Of a stretch of DNA of 64,000 nt, positions 42,279 to 50,535 are shown one piece after another; within the stretch, counting starts at the first letter, position 1, and each line of letters opens with the position of its first letter. Where the stretch lies: NCBI GenBank assembly GCA_958295465.1, contig OY282353.1, forward strand, positions 2,471,001 through 2,535,000. Direction: 5' to 3'. Below the pieces are notes generated by a model that had not been told where the DNA came from, searched no databases, and was given only the letters and a program-made list of their open reading frames with translations. The DNA is from an uncultured Gammaproteobacteria bacterium. GTDB taxonomy: Bacteria > Pseudomonadota > Gammaproteobacteria > HK1. The position numbers and the translations under genes were made by a program.

Positions 42279-43424
42279 CTCGAAGGTGTCGGGGGGCACG
42301 ACCTCCAGCACCGGCCGGACCCCGATGCGCCGGTACAGGGTGGCGGCAAGGTCGCCCTGCAATGAATCGTCGGGATGCTCGTACCGGACGGTGATGACTT
42401 CGCTCGCGGCCCGCTGCCTGTCCACCTCGATCCTCCACTCCGCGCCCCGCGCCAACCGCTCGGTGAGCGCCTCCTCGATCACGCTCGGGTAGACGAGCGC
42501 GCCCCGCACCTTGATGGCGTCGTCGGTGCGGCCGATGAGCGCCGTTGTCTGCGGCCAGCCCGAGGCGTCGCGCTCTTCCGGCAACGAGACGGCCAGATCC
42601 CGCGTCCGGTAGCGGATCAGCACCGTGCCTTCGCGGTAAGGCGTGCTCAGGGTGAGCTCGCCGATCTCGCCGGGGGCGGTCGGCTCGTCCGCGCCGGGGC
42701 GCAGCAGCTCCACCACGAAGTAGTCCGTGTTGACGTTCAGCCGGTCTCCGAGCGGGTCCCGCGGGGGCGCGAACGCCAGGATCGGCCCGCCCGTCTCCGT
42801 CGAACCGTACAGCTCCTGCCAGCGAAAGCCGGCGCCGAACGCCTGCGAGACGCCGCGCTTCAGCGAAGGGCTCGATCCCTCGCCGCCGAGAAGGCCCATC
42901 CGGAGCCCGAGGCCCGAAAGATCCTCGCCCGACCGGGCCGCCGTTTCGGCCAGCAGGCGCATGTAGGACGGCGTGGCCGAGATGAGGGTCACGGGCAGCT
43001 CGCGAAGCCACTCGATCACCTGGTCGGGCCCCGTCGGCCCGCAGGGCACGATGCCGGCGCCGGCGGCATGGGCCAGCTCGTCGAGCGAAGGCGCCCCAAT
43101 CCAGAGCCCGCCGCCGTGGGTATTGAGCAGGACGTCACCGCTCTCCAGCCCGATGCACCGAGCCACCGGGGCGTACTGGTCCCGGACCGCCTGCCAGTCG
43201 CCTTCCGTATAGCCGATGAACAGGCGCGGCCCGGTGGTGCCGGAGGTCGCCGACACCCGGTACATGTCCGACAGCGGACGCGCCGACAGGGGCAGCCGGC
43301 CGAAGGGCGCCAGATCCGCCTTGTCGCAGGTGGGAAGGGCGTGCAGGTCGAGGGACGAAGTCTTGCGGTGATGTTCGGCGTAGAACGGGATCTCCCGCCG
43401 CGCCCGCTCGATGGTCTCCCGCAT
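42231..43424 (-). CDS. PaaK-like AMP-dependent CoA ligase
   Basis: About 397 residues. The adenylate-forming signature is YRVSATSGTTGPRLFIGYTE. Later motifs: GLRMGLLGGEGSSPSLKRGV, the adenine-binding YGSTETGG, and RYRTRDLAV with GRTDDAIKVRGALVYPSVIE, all typical of phenylacetate-CoA ligase. It would activate an aromatic or other carboxylic acid to its CoA ester. ATG 43424 has GAGG just upstream; longer starts at 43493 or GTG 43520 lie inside the 116-bp repeats and are less likely. It runs in the same direction as the FAH and decarboxylase-like genes, probably one pathway. Confidence 0.87.
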   Translation of the reverse strand: MRETIERARREIPFYAEHHRKTSSLDLHALPTCDKADLAPFGRLPLSARPLSDMYRVSATSGTTGPRLFIGYTEGDWQAVRDQYAPVARCIGLESGDVLLNTHGGGLWIGAPSLDELAHAAGAGIVPCGPTGPDQVIEWLRELPVTLISATPSYMRLLAETAARSGEDLSGLGLRMGLLGGEGSSPSLKRGVSQAFGAGFRWQELYGSTETGGPILAFAPPRDPLGDRLNVNTDYFVVELLRPGADEPTAPGEIGELTLSTPYREGTVLIRYRTRDLAVSLPEERDASGWPQTTALIGRTDDAIKVRGALVYPSVIEEALTERLARGAEWRIEVDRQRAASEVITVRYEHPDDSLQGDLAATLYRRIGVRPVLEVVPPDTFERFSAKAARVMDRRKP

Positions 43425-43430
43425 CGCCGC

Positions 43431-43990
43431 CTCGTGGCGGCCGAGCGCGCCGATGGCGGGCGCCTTCGTCCCGGATGTGCCCGGGGCCTTCATCGCGGCT
43501 GCGGCGGAGGCACTCGCCACGGGTATCGAAGTCGTCCCACGGCCGCCTCGTGGCGGCCGAGCGCGCCGACGGCGGGCGCCTTCGTCCCGGATGTGCTCGG
43601 GATCTTCATCGCGGTCGGGACGAAGAAACTCGCCACGGGCATCGAAATCGTCCCATGGCCGCCTCGTGGCGGCCGAGCGCGCCGACGGCAGGCGCCTTCG
43701 TCCCGGATGTGCCCGGGATCTTCATCGCGGTCGGGACGAAGAAACTCGCCACGGGCATCGAAATCGTCCCATGGCCGCCTCGTGGCGGCCGAGCGCGCCG
43801 ACGACAGGCGCCTTCGTCCCGGATGTGCTTGGGGCCTTCATCGCGGCTGCGGCGGAGGCACTCGCCACGGGCATCGAAGTCGTCCCATGGCCGCCTCGTG
43901 GCGGCCGGGCTCGCCCGCGGCGGGCGCCTTCGTCTCAGTCACGCCCCGGGCCTTCATCGCGATTGCGGCGGAAGAACTCGCCGCGGGCGT
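43431..43990 (-). repeat. 116-bp tandem repeats across the FAH/PaaK junction
   Basis: CTCGTGGCGG recurs at 43431, 43547, 43663, 43779 and 43895, an exact 116-bp period. Each unit contains, read leftwards, a copy of the FAH 3' end and of the ligase start region with its GAGG and ATG. The FAH gene's own 3' end (43935-43990) is the outermost, most divergent unit. 116 is not a multiple of 3. Confidence 0.92.
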
Positions 43991-44873
43991 CGAAGTAGTC
44001 CCGAGGCTCGACACCGTAGCCTTCGTCCTTCATCCGCCGGTAGTCCTTGCCGAGGGCGACCGCCCTGACCAGCTTGTCGCCGGTGGGTTGGTGTCCGAGC
44101 GCATGGGCGGGAGCGGGGCCTTCCACCACGGTGTTGGCGAGGCGCCCCAGGCCGTCGATCTCCACCTCGACCACGTCGCCGACGGCCATGGGCCGGGAAT
44201 GCCAGGGCGTGCCCGTCAGCACGACGTCCCCCGGGACCAGGGTGATGTGGCGGCTCAGGTCCGCAAGCAGGTAGTCGATGCCCCAGACCATCTCGCTCAC
44301 CGGCCCTTCCTGCACCACTTCACCGTTGAGAAAGGTACGCAACGTCGCGTTCCTCACGTCCGTTCCCCGCACGATGCCGGGGCCGATCGGGCAGAACCCG
44401 TCCATCCCCTTGACCCGCAGCATGGAGCCGGCGTCGGTGCCGCGAAAATCGTGCGCGCCGACGTCGTTGGCGGGCGAGAAGCCGGCCAGAAGACCCCAGA
44501 CCTCGGCCGACGAGACGTTCCTCATCGGGCGGCCCACGACGGCGGCGATCTCCCCCTCGTAGTTCAGCCAGTGGCAGTCGGCCGGCCGCACCAGCGCCCC
44601 GCGGTGCGCGTTGAGGGCGCTCACCGGCTTCTGGAAATAGGTCGGGGTCTCGCCTTCGAGGGATCGGCCGAACTCGACCGCGCGTGAAACGAAGTTGAGA
44701 TGCACGCAGAGGATCTTGCTCGGCGCGCAGGGCGGCAGGTAGACCGAGTCCCCCTCCGGGACCCGGCGGCCGTCGGGGAGCACCAGCGCGTCGCCGTCCG
44801 GCTCGCACCATTGCGGCCGGCCGTCGAGGAGGATTCGGCGATGCTCCCGCCGCGGCCCGTCGAGCACGCTCAT
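43935..44873 (-). CDS. fumarylacetoacetate hydrolase (FAH)-family enzyme
   Basis: 312 residues. FAH motifs: SKILCVHLNFVSRAVEFGRS, YFQKPVSALNAHRGALVRP, the metal-binding LNYEGEIAAVVGRPMRN, DFRGTDAGSMLRVKGMDGFC, and VLTGTPWHSRPMAVGDVVEV. Members cleave C-C bonds or decarboxylate/hydrate the products of aromatic ring opening, as HpaG does in homoprotocatechuate degradation. The HpaB-type and HpaE-type genes 8-10 kb away support such a role. Its 3' end is the source of the 116-bp tandem array. Confidence 0.9.
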   Translation of the reverse strand: MSVLDGPRREHRRILLDGRPQWCEPDGDALVLPDGRRVPEGDSVYLPPCAPSKILCVHLNFVSRAVEFGRSLEGETPTYFQKPVSALNAHRGALVRPADCHWLNYEGEIAAVVGRPMRNVSSAEVWGLLAGFSPANDVGAHDFRGTDAGSMLRVKGMDGFCPIGPGIVRGTDVRNATLRTFLNGEVVQEGPVSEMVWGIDYLLADLSRHITLVPGDVVLTGTPWHSRPMAVGDVVEVEIDGLGRLANTVVEGPAPAHALGHQPTGDKLVRAVALGKDYRRMKDEGYGVEPRDYFDARGEFFRRNRDEGPGRD

Positions 44874-44886
44874 CGTGCGCTCCCCG

Positions 44887-45130
44887 CCGGCTGCGCCGAA
44901 TCGCCGGTGGTCGAACGCGCATCCCCAACCGGCTGCACCGAGCCGCCGGTGACCGAATGCGTACCCCCCGACCCGGCATGGCCGGAACCAGGCGCCGGTT
45001 CCGATCCCGGGATCGGCGTCATGGAATTCGCCGTCGTGGAATCAGGAGCCGGCCGACGGACAATCCTTCCTCGTCTTGTCGAAGGCTTCATGGGCAAGGG
45101 ACTACCGGCTGCACCGAGCCGCCGGTGACC
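44887..45130 (-). repeat. decayed copies of the decarboxylase-like gene 3' end
   Basis: The segment GCACCGAGCCGCCGGTGACC inside the gene 3' end (~45110) is repeated at ~44934, with a weaker version at ~44892. The extra copies lie downstream of the native stop, with 42 bp between the two outer ones. Confidence 0.75.
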
Positions 45131-45885
45131 GAGAACGCCATCGAGTGCACGTAACCCTTGTGCACGCTGACCGGGCCGAGCGCGTCGATCTCGTTGTACT
45201 CGGACGGACCGAACTCCAGGGTGGCGGGACCCGTGAACACGGTGCCGATCTCGAAGTTCGCGATCCTGGCCCGCTGGAACTCGTACACCGACGGCTCGTC
45301 GCCCTCGACCGACGGGAACAGGCGCGTGTGCAGGGGCGGCCTCGCCACCGAGGGCGGATAAAACTTCTCCACCGTCGCTTCGAGGGTCACGCCCAACGTC
45401 ACCAGCCGCCGCCCGAGCGCCGAGACGTGGGCCGCGAAGCGGGAGCCCACCGCCTTGCGCACGCCGCCTCGCCCCAGCTCTACCGGACGGGTCATGAAGA
45501 TGTCGCCGAGCTTCTTGGGAAAGCCCTGGACGTGCCCGCGGACGAGGGAGAGCTCGCTGTCCACCCAGATGTATGGAATGCGGCTTGCCTTCCGGTCATC
45601 GAAGAGGCCGTACAGCACGCAGTACGCCTCGCGGTACTGCCCCATCGCGGGGTCGTCGCGGATACGCGGGTCACGGTCCGCGGCCGAGCACCAGTCGGCG
45701 AAGACGAAGCTGCCGCTGCCGTCCCCCATCGGGATCATGCCCGGCGGGAGCAGCTCCGCGACCTGGTCGGGGTCCGCGGTGAAGTCGGCGGAGATGATCT
45801 CGCCGGAGTAATGCCAGGGAGGCGGCGGCAACAGGGAAGATCTGCCGGTGGGGCTCTGCGGCAGGGTCCATCCTTTCAGGGTCAT
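45088..45885 (-). CDS. acetoacetate decarboxylase-family protein
   Basis: 265 residues. Family features: LPPPPWHYSGEIISADFTAD, AYCVLYGLFDDRKASRIPYI, SELSLVRGHVQGFPKKLGDI (with the paired lysines of the Schiff-base site) and PLHTRLFPSVEG. The ADC superfamily decarboxylates beta-keto acids or acts as aldolase-dehydratase. Position beside the FAH and PaaK-like genes, same strand, suggests a downstream catabolic step. The last ~10 residues (after SVTGGSVQP) run into repeat sequence and may not be native. Confidence 0.88.
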   Translation of the reverse strand: MTLKGWTLPQSPTGRSSLLPPPPWHYSGEIISADFTADPDQVAELLPPGMIPMGDGSGSFVFADWCSAADRDPRIRDDPAMGQYREAYCVLYGLFDDRKASRIPYIWVDSELSLVRGHVQGFPKKLGDIFMTRPVELGRGGVRKAVGSRFAAHVSALGRRLVTLGVTLEATVEKFYPPSVARPPLHTRLFPSVEGDEPSVYEFQRARIANFEIGTVFTGPATLEFGPSEYNEIDALGPVSVHKGYVHSMAFSVTGGSVQPVVPCP

Positions 45886-45907
45886 GGTCGTGGGGCCTCC
45901 GGCCGGT

Positions 45908-45937
45908 TCAGAGGGAGCGGATCTTACGAAACGCGGG
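45908..45937. repeat. 30-bp element repeated inverted at 51596-51625
   Basis: TCAGAGGGAGCGGATCTTAC and the following ten bases are the exact reverse complement of 51596-51625. Here it lies upstream of the decarboxylase-like gene. The two copies bracket the ProVWX/metallophosphoesterase block. Confidence 0.85.
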
Positions 45938-46167
45938 CTCCCGATGGTGCACGGCTCCGACGGCGTGTCGGTCCGTTCGAATTTCACAAGACATCGAAGG
46001 AATTTCCACTGAACGCTGTAACGCATCGTCCACGCGGCGAGTGCGTCGCGCCGTGGCGGACCGTGGCGCCACGGTGCGGCCAAGGCTGATTTGCTCTCCT
46101 GGCGATATTCAATCAATCGTATCCATCAGGGAAACCGCCGTTCAAGGCTGGACGCCGGGGATCGCCG

Positions 46168-46272
46168 TCGAGGAAGACGCAGTGCCGGGGCACCTCCACA
46201 GGCCGCGGTGGCGGCAGGCGAGGTCCTCCGGACCGCGGGGAACGACATGAGCGATGCCGACCGGCCGGTCCA
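46168..46272. repeat. deleted fragment of the HpaB-type hydroxylase gene
   Basis: 46168-46199 matches 53967-53998, and 46201-46272 matches ~54511-54582, both in the same orientation and order as in the gene, with the ~510 bp between them deleted. It cannot be functional. Confidence 0.85.
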
Positions 46273-46283
46273 CCGACCCCGGA

Positions 46284-46421
46284 TGCGGCATCCACGGCGT
46301 CCACCTCTACCCGCTCGGGGGGCTGAAGAAATCGGCCCGATGGGCACAGGCGGTCACCGAGGGGCGGTTCGAGATGCGGAAGGACGGCAAGGGGTTCGAG
46401 GTCGATGCCGTACTCGACTGA
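46284..46421 (+). pseudogene. C-terminal fragment of a MetF-like reductase gene
   Basis: Reads CGIHGVHLYPLGGLKKSARW, then AQAVTEGRFEMRKDGKGFEV and a TGA at 46419-46421. This resembles the end of methylenetetrahydrofolate-reductase-family proteins (G-[IV]-H-[FL]-Y/F-P-x-GG). The rest of the gene is missing. Confidence 0.6.
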
Positions 46422-46446
46422 GCGTGTTCGACCGATCCTGCTCTAC

Positions 46447-46615
46447 ATGCGCGCTACACTGCGATCTCGACGACGGTGCCCTTCAGCAACCGCGGAGGAA
46501 CTCGCGGAGCGCGAGGGAAAGACCGTGGGGCAGCTCGTGTTCGGAGCCGATGCGCGAGGCGTTGCGCGCGCGGACGAACCCGGCAACGGCCAGGATCCGG
46601 TGAACCGGATTGCCG
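46447..46615 (+). pseudogene. VapB/CopG-like antitoxin remnant
   Basis: From ATG 46447 the frames, combined, give MRATL, then DLDDGALQ, then TAEELAEREGKTVGQLV and SEPMREALRAR. This is the pattern of small ribbon-helix-helix antitoxins, broken by at least two frameshifts. No toxin gene follows. Confidence 0.55.
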
Positions 46616-46709
46616 TTCCCGCCCATCGGCGGCGATGCAGACCGACATCGGGCGCCGGCAGCGAGCGGCCCGGGATCCCCATGCCGGCGCTTCACACCGG
46701 AGGCACCCC

Positions 46710-47762
46710 ATGAACGACAAGGTCATCGAAGTCCGGGAGGTCTGGAAGATCTTCGGCGACCGGGCGGCCGAGGCGCTGGCCGCCATCCGCAGGGACGGCC
46801 TGGACAAGGCCGAGGTGCTGGAACGCTTCGAGGCGGTGGTCGGCGTACGCAACGTCAGCTTCGACGTCCACGCCGGTGAGATCTTCTGCATCATGGGCCT
46901 CTCCGGCTCGGGCAAGTCGACCCTCGTCCGCCACGTCAACCGGCTGATCGAGCCTACCCAGGGGCAGATCCTCATCAACGGCGAGGACGTCGGGGCGCTG
47001 GCGCCGGAGGAGCTGCGCGCCCTGCGGGCAGGCCGCATCGGCATGGTGTTCCAGAACATGGCGCTGCTGCCGCACCGCACCGTGCGGGACAACATCGCGT
47101 TCGCGCTGGAGCTTCGCGACGCGGATACGTTCACCCGCCACCAGACGGCCGACAGGGTGATCGAAACCGTCAGCCTCCAGGGGTACGGCGACCGCATGCC
47201 GCGGGAGCTGTCGGGCGGGATGCAACAGCGCGTGGGGCTCGCCCGCGCCCTTGCCGCGGACCCCGAGATCCTGTTGATGGACGAACCCTTCTCGGCCCTC
47301 GATCCCCTCATTCGCCGCGGGCTGCAGGACGAGTTCCTGGCGCTTTCCCGCACCATGCGCAAGACCACCATCTTCATCACCCACGACCTCGACGAGGCGA
47401 TCCGGATGGGATCGCGGATCGCCATCATGAAGGACGGCGAGGTGGTCCAGATCGGCACCCCGGAACACATCGTCACCCACCCCGCGGACGACTACGTGGC
47501 GGACTTCGTGAAGGGCATCTCGCGGCTGAAGCTCGTGTTCGCCCATACGATCATGGAACCGCCCGAAAAGTATGGGCAGGAGCACGGCGATCCGCCGGAT
47601 GCGGAGCACTGGCCGCGGGCCGGCCCGGAGGCCGATCTCGATTCGCTGGTGAACCTGGCCGTCGGCGAAGACCGCCCGATCGCGGTGCGCTCCGACGGCG
47701 GCCGGCTCGTCGGTATCGTCACCAAGGACGCGCTGCTGCGCGGCATCCAGGGAGAAGCATAG
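46710..47762 (+). CDS. proV: glycine betaine/proline ABC transporter ATPase (ProV)
   Basis: 350 residues from ATG 46710 with CGGAGG upstream. It has the ProV-type N-terminal region VWKIFGDRAAEALAAIRRDG, Walker A IMGLSGSGKSTLVRHVNRLI, Q-loop MVFQNMALLPHRTV, signature LSGGMQQRVGLARAL, Walker B ILLMDEPFSALDPLIR and the H-loop ITHDLDEAIRMG. A single C-terminal CBS-like segment (VGEDRPIAVRSDGGRLVGIV) replaces the usual pair. It drives osmoprotectant uptake. The stop overlaps the permease start. Confidence 0.93.
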   Translation: MNDKVIEVREVWKIFGDRAAEALAAIRRDGLDKAEVLERFEAVVGVRNVSFDVHAGEIFCIMGLSGSGKSTLVRHVNRLIEPTQGQILINGEDVGALAPEELRALRAGRIGMVFQNMALLPHRTVRDNIAFALELRDADTFTRHQTADRVIETVSLQGYGDRMPRELSGGMQQRVGLARALAADPEILLMDEPFSALDPLIRRGLQDEFLALSRTMRKTTIFITHDLDEAIRMGSRIAIMKDGEVVQIGTPEHIVTHPADDYVADFVKGISRLKLVFAHTIMEPPEKYGQEHGDPPDAEHWPRAGPEADLDSLVNLAVGEDRPIAVRSDGGRLVGIVTKDALLRGIQGEA

Positions 47763-49330
47763 TGACACAGGAAGGCGAAACGGCGGGCGCCGTCCCCGAT
47801 CCGCTCGCTCCGTTCAGGGAGTTCGCGGGTCCGGGCGGGGACTATTACGGGCGGACGTTCCTGAGAATACAGCAGGCCACGCTGCCCGCGCGCCACGTGA
47901 ACGCCGCCGCGATGGCGGGCAGCTTCGTCTGGGCCGCCTTGCGCGGCAACTGGCTCGCGTTCTGGATCGGCTTCGTCGCCGACATGATCGCGGCGGTGAA
48001 CCTCGCCCTGGTCTACAAGTACGACCGCGCGGCGGCACAGGCGGTCATCGACGGCAAGGACTTCCTCGTCCAGCGCTACGAAGGCTGGACCGACGCCTAC
48101 CTGCTCGCGGCCGTCGTGCTGTTCGTCGCCGGCCGGCTGCTGTTCGGCTGGCTGGCGGATCGACTGTACTACCGTCAGTACGCCCGCTGGCGCATCGACC
48201 GTTCCCTGCCCCGCGGCCTGAACGCCGGACGGCTGGTGACCGCCGCCCTGGTGGCGGCGCTGATCGCGCCGCTCACGCTCTACCGGGCCACGCAGTTCCC
48301 CCCCGACGAACGCGCCTGCATCAAGCTCACCCGCAAGATCCAGGACGGTGCGCCGGTCTCCTCCAAGGCCCGCTTCGACTGCTGGACCATCTCCGAATTC
48401 CCGACCCTGGTATGGCTCGAGCGCCCGCCGCAGTATTCCTACCCGCGCAACGCGGACGGCACCCGGAGCATCGTCGTCCGGGAATCCACGGCGAAACGGC
48501 CGGTCAACCTCAACACCTGGCTCTCGGAGCGCATCGACCAGGGCATCGGCTACCTGAAGGCGTTCTACGGCTGGGTGTTCGACGGGATCACCCATTGGAT
48601 CCGGGTGCTGCTGAACGCCATCGAATCGGTCTTCGTGGGCACGCCCTGGATCGTCACCGCAGTCATGTTCGTGGTCATCGCGAAGACCGCGGCCGGCCCC
48701 CGGGTGGCGGTGTTCGTGGGGGCGTCGCTCGTCTACCTGGCCCTGTTCGGTTTCTGGCAGACCGCGATGAGCACGGTCTCGCTGGTGGTCGCCGCGACGA
48801 TCATCTGCGTGGTCGCCGGCTTGCCGCTCGGCATCTGGGTGGGCAAGTCGAGGACGGGCACCGCCGTCGTCACCCCCATCCTCGACATCATGCAGACCAT
48901 TCCATCGTTCGTGTACCTGCTGCCGGCCGTCGCGTTCTTCTCGATCGGCAAGCCCCCCGGCATCCTGGCGACGGTGATCTTCGCCATGCCGCCGATGGTC
49001 CGCCTGACCGCGCTCGGCATCAGGCAGGTGCCCGAAAGCACGAAGGAGGCGGCGCTCGCGTTCGGGGCGAGCCCGAAGCAACTGATGATGAAGGTCGAGT
49101 TGCCCCTCGCGCTCCCCTCCATCATGGCCGGGGTCAACCAGGTGGTGATGATGAGTCTGTCAATGGTGGTCATCGCGGCTATCATTGGCGCCGGCGGCAT
49201 GGGTTTCATCGTGGTCGATGCCTTGGGCCAGACCGAGGTCGGTCGCGGCCTGCTCGCGGGGATCGGAATCGCCCTCATCGCGATGATGATCGACCGGGTC
49301 GTGCAAAAGGCGAACCGGATGAAATCCTGA
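47762..49330 (+). CDS. proW: glycine betaine/proline ABC transporter permease (ProW-like)
   Basis: 522 residues from GTG 47762. The C-terminal ~230 residues are the standard ProW transport domain (LDIMQTIPSFVYLLPAVAFF, then LAFGASPKQLMMKVELPLAL and IIGAGGMGFIVVDALGQTEV). The N-terminal ~270 residues are an extra region with membrane segments (FIGFVADMIAAVNLALVY-like and AYLLAAVVLFVAGRLLFGWL) and a soluble loop with RKIQDGAPVSSKARFDCWTI. Usual ProW proteins are ~300-350 residues, so this is an extended type. It forms the membrane channel of the ProVWX system. Confidence 0.9.
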   Translation: MTQEGETAGAVPDPLAPFREFAGPGGDYYGRTFLRIQQATLPARHVNAAAMAGSFVWAALRGNWLAFWIGFVADMIAAVNLALVYKYDRAAAQAVIDGKDFLVQRYEGWTDAYLLAAVVLFVAGRLLFGWLADRLYYRQYARWRIDRSLPRGLNAGRLVTAALVAALIAPLTLYRATQFPPDERACIKLTRKIQDGAPVSSKARFDCWTISEFPTLVWLERPPQYSYPRNADGTRSIVVRESTAKRPVNLNTWLSERIDQGIGYLKAFYGWVFDGITHWIRVLLNAIESVFVGTPWIVTAVMFVVIAKTAAGPRVAVFVGASLVYLALFGFWQTAMSTVSLVVAATIICVVAGLPLGIWVGKSRTGTAVVTPILDIMQTIPSFVYLLPAVAFFSIGKPPGILATVIFAMPPMVRLTALGIRQVPESTKEAALAFGASPKQLMMKVELPLALPSIMAGVNQVVMMSLSMVVIAAIIGAGGMGFIVVDALGQTEVGRGLLAGIGIALIAMMIDRVVQKANRMKS

Positions 49331-49499
49331 CGGAAGCGTTGACCGGGTCAGCGCCTTCGCGCCGAGAGGACACCGCCTGCATTGCCGGGGGCGGCGTATC
49401 CTGACAGGTTCGGGGTTTCCTCGGGATTCCCGGAGCCGGCGGCTCCCGGATCCCGTTCCCGGACTTCCGGTCAATCCACGACAAACGGAGAAAAGCTAC

Positions 49500-50450
49500 A
49501 TGAGATACGCAAAGACACTGGCAGCGGCGATCGTCGTTTCCTCCGCGGCAACCGCGGTACACGCCCAGGAACTGGTGAGGATTTCCGATCTGAGCTGGAC
49601 TGGAGCGAAGGCCATCGGCCACGTGATCAAGGCGGTCATCGATGGCCCGCTCGGCTCCGAAGCGGAGATCGTCGAAGGGTTGAGCGATCAGTCGATCGTC
49701 GCCGAGGGGATGGACAAGGGTGACGGTTCGGTCGACGTCTACACCGACTTGTGGATGCCGAACCAACAGGCGATCTGGGACAAGTACATCGTCGAAGCGA
49801 AGAGCGTGGGTCACAACGAGCCCTACCCCGGCACCCAGAAGATGTACGTTCCGCATTACCTGGCGGACCAGGTGAAGTCGTTCTCGGATCTCGCCAAGCC
49901 GGAGATCGCCGCGATGTTCGACAAGGACGGCAACGGCAAGGGCGAGTACTGGGCGGGGGACGCCGGCTGGAAGTCCACCAAGATGTGGCAGGTCAAGTTC
50001 AAGAGCTATGGGCTCACCGAACTCTGGGAGCCGGAGATCGTCTCCGACGCGACGTTCAAGGCCCAGCTCAAGGCCGCCTATACCGCCAGCAAACCGCTTA
50101 TCTTCTACTACTGGACGCCCGAGTGGGTCCACGCGGCCTACGACATCAGCCCCATCGATGAGCCGGCGTTTACCGATGGTTGCATGGATATGAAGCTGGA
50201 CCAGGAAGACTGGCTGGAAGCTTCGAGCTTCGCCTGCAAGAGCGAGGATGCGATGGTCTACGTCGCGTATTCGAAGTCGCTGGAGCAGCGCAACCCGGCC
50301 GCCGCGAAATTCCTCTCGCAGATCAAGCTGCATCCCGCGGTGGTCAACGAATGGATCCTGAAGATCGGCCGCGACAAGGAAGATCCGCAGGACGTCGCCG
50401 AGGACTGGGTGACGGCGAACCTGGACACGGTGAACGCCTGGATCAACTAA
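49500..50450 (+). CDS. proX: glycine betaine/proline ABC substrate-binding protein (ProX-like)
   Basis: 316 residues with a signal peptide ending VHAQ (residue ~24). It has OpuAC-type features: VRISDLSWTGAKAIGHVIKA, VDVYTDLWMPNQQAIWDKYI, and the ligand-box aromatics in KPLIFYYWTPEWVHAAYDIS. It binds quaternary amines in the periplasm for ProVW. An ACGGAGAAAAG ribosome site precedes ATG 49500. It is separated from proW by 169 bp. Confidence 0.9.
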   Translation: MRYAKTLAAAIVVSSAATAVHAQELVRISDLSWTGAKAIGHVIKAVIDGPLGSEAEIVEGLSDQSIVAEGMDKGDGSVDVYTDLWMPNQQAIWDKYIVEAKSVGHNEPYPGTQKMYVPHYLADQVKSFSDLAKPEIAAMFDKDGNGKGEYWAGDAGWKSTKMWQVKFKSYGLTELWEPEIVSDATFKAQLKAAYTASKPLIFYYWTPEWVHAAYDISPIDEPAFTDGCMDMKLDQEDWLEASSFACKSEDAMVYVAYSKSLEQRNPAAAKFLSQIKLHPAVVNEWILKIGRDKEDPQDVAEDWVTANLDTVNAWIN

Positions 50451-50490
50451 CCCGAAGTTCCCTCGGAATTCGGGGTCTGGATCGAGAAGC

Positions 50491-50528
50491 CGAGTGGCCG
50501 CGGGCAGTTACCTGCCCGCGGCCACTCG
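50491..50528 (+). terminator. perfect 17-bp stem-loop after proX
   Basis: CGAGTGGCCGCGGGCAG, loop TTAC, then the exact complement. It ends 7 bp before the next start and 40 bp after the proX stop. No U tract follows, so it may be a processing/stability hairpin or weak terminator rather than a classic intrinsic terminator. Its presence argues against starts upstream of 50536 for the next gene. Confidence 0.65.
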
Positions 50529-50535
50529 ACTGTCC

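Noticed and set aside
43431..43990. Regular repeats considered as a CRISPR array
   Set aside because: Units are 116 bp of contiguous, nearly identical sequence with no alternating unique spacers, and they derive from the flanking genes. No cas genes nearby.
47492..49081. Long open frame antisense to proW
   Set aside because: Shadow frame; the plus strand carries a clear permease.
50491..50528. Hairpin considered as a transposon end
   Set aside because: It is a tight stem-loop right after proX, with no flanking target duplication or transposase.
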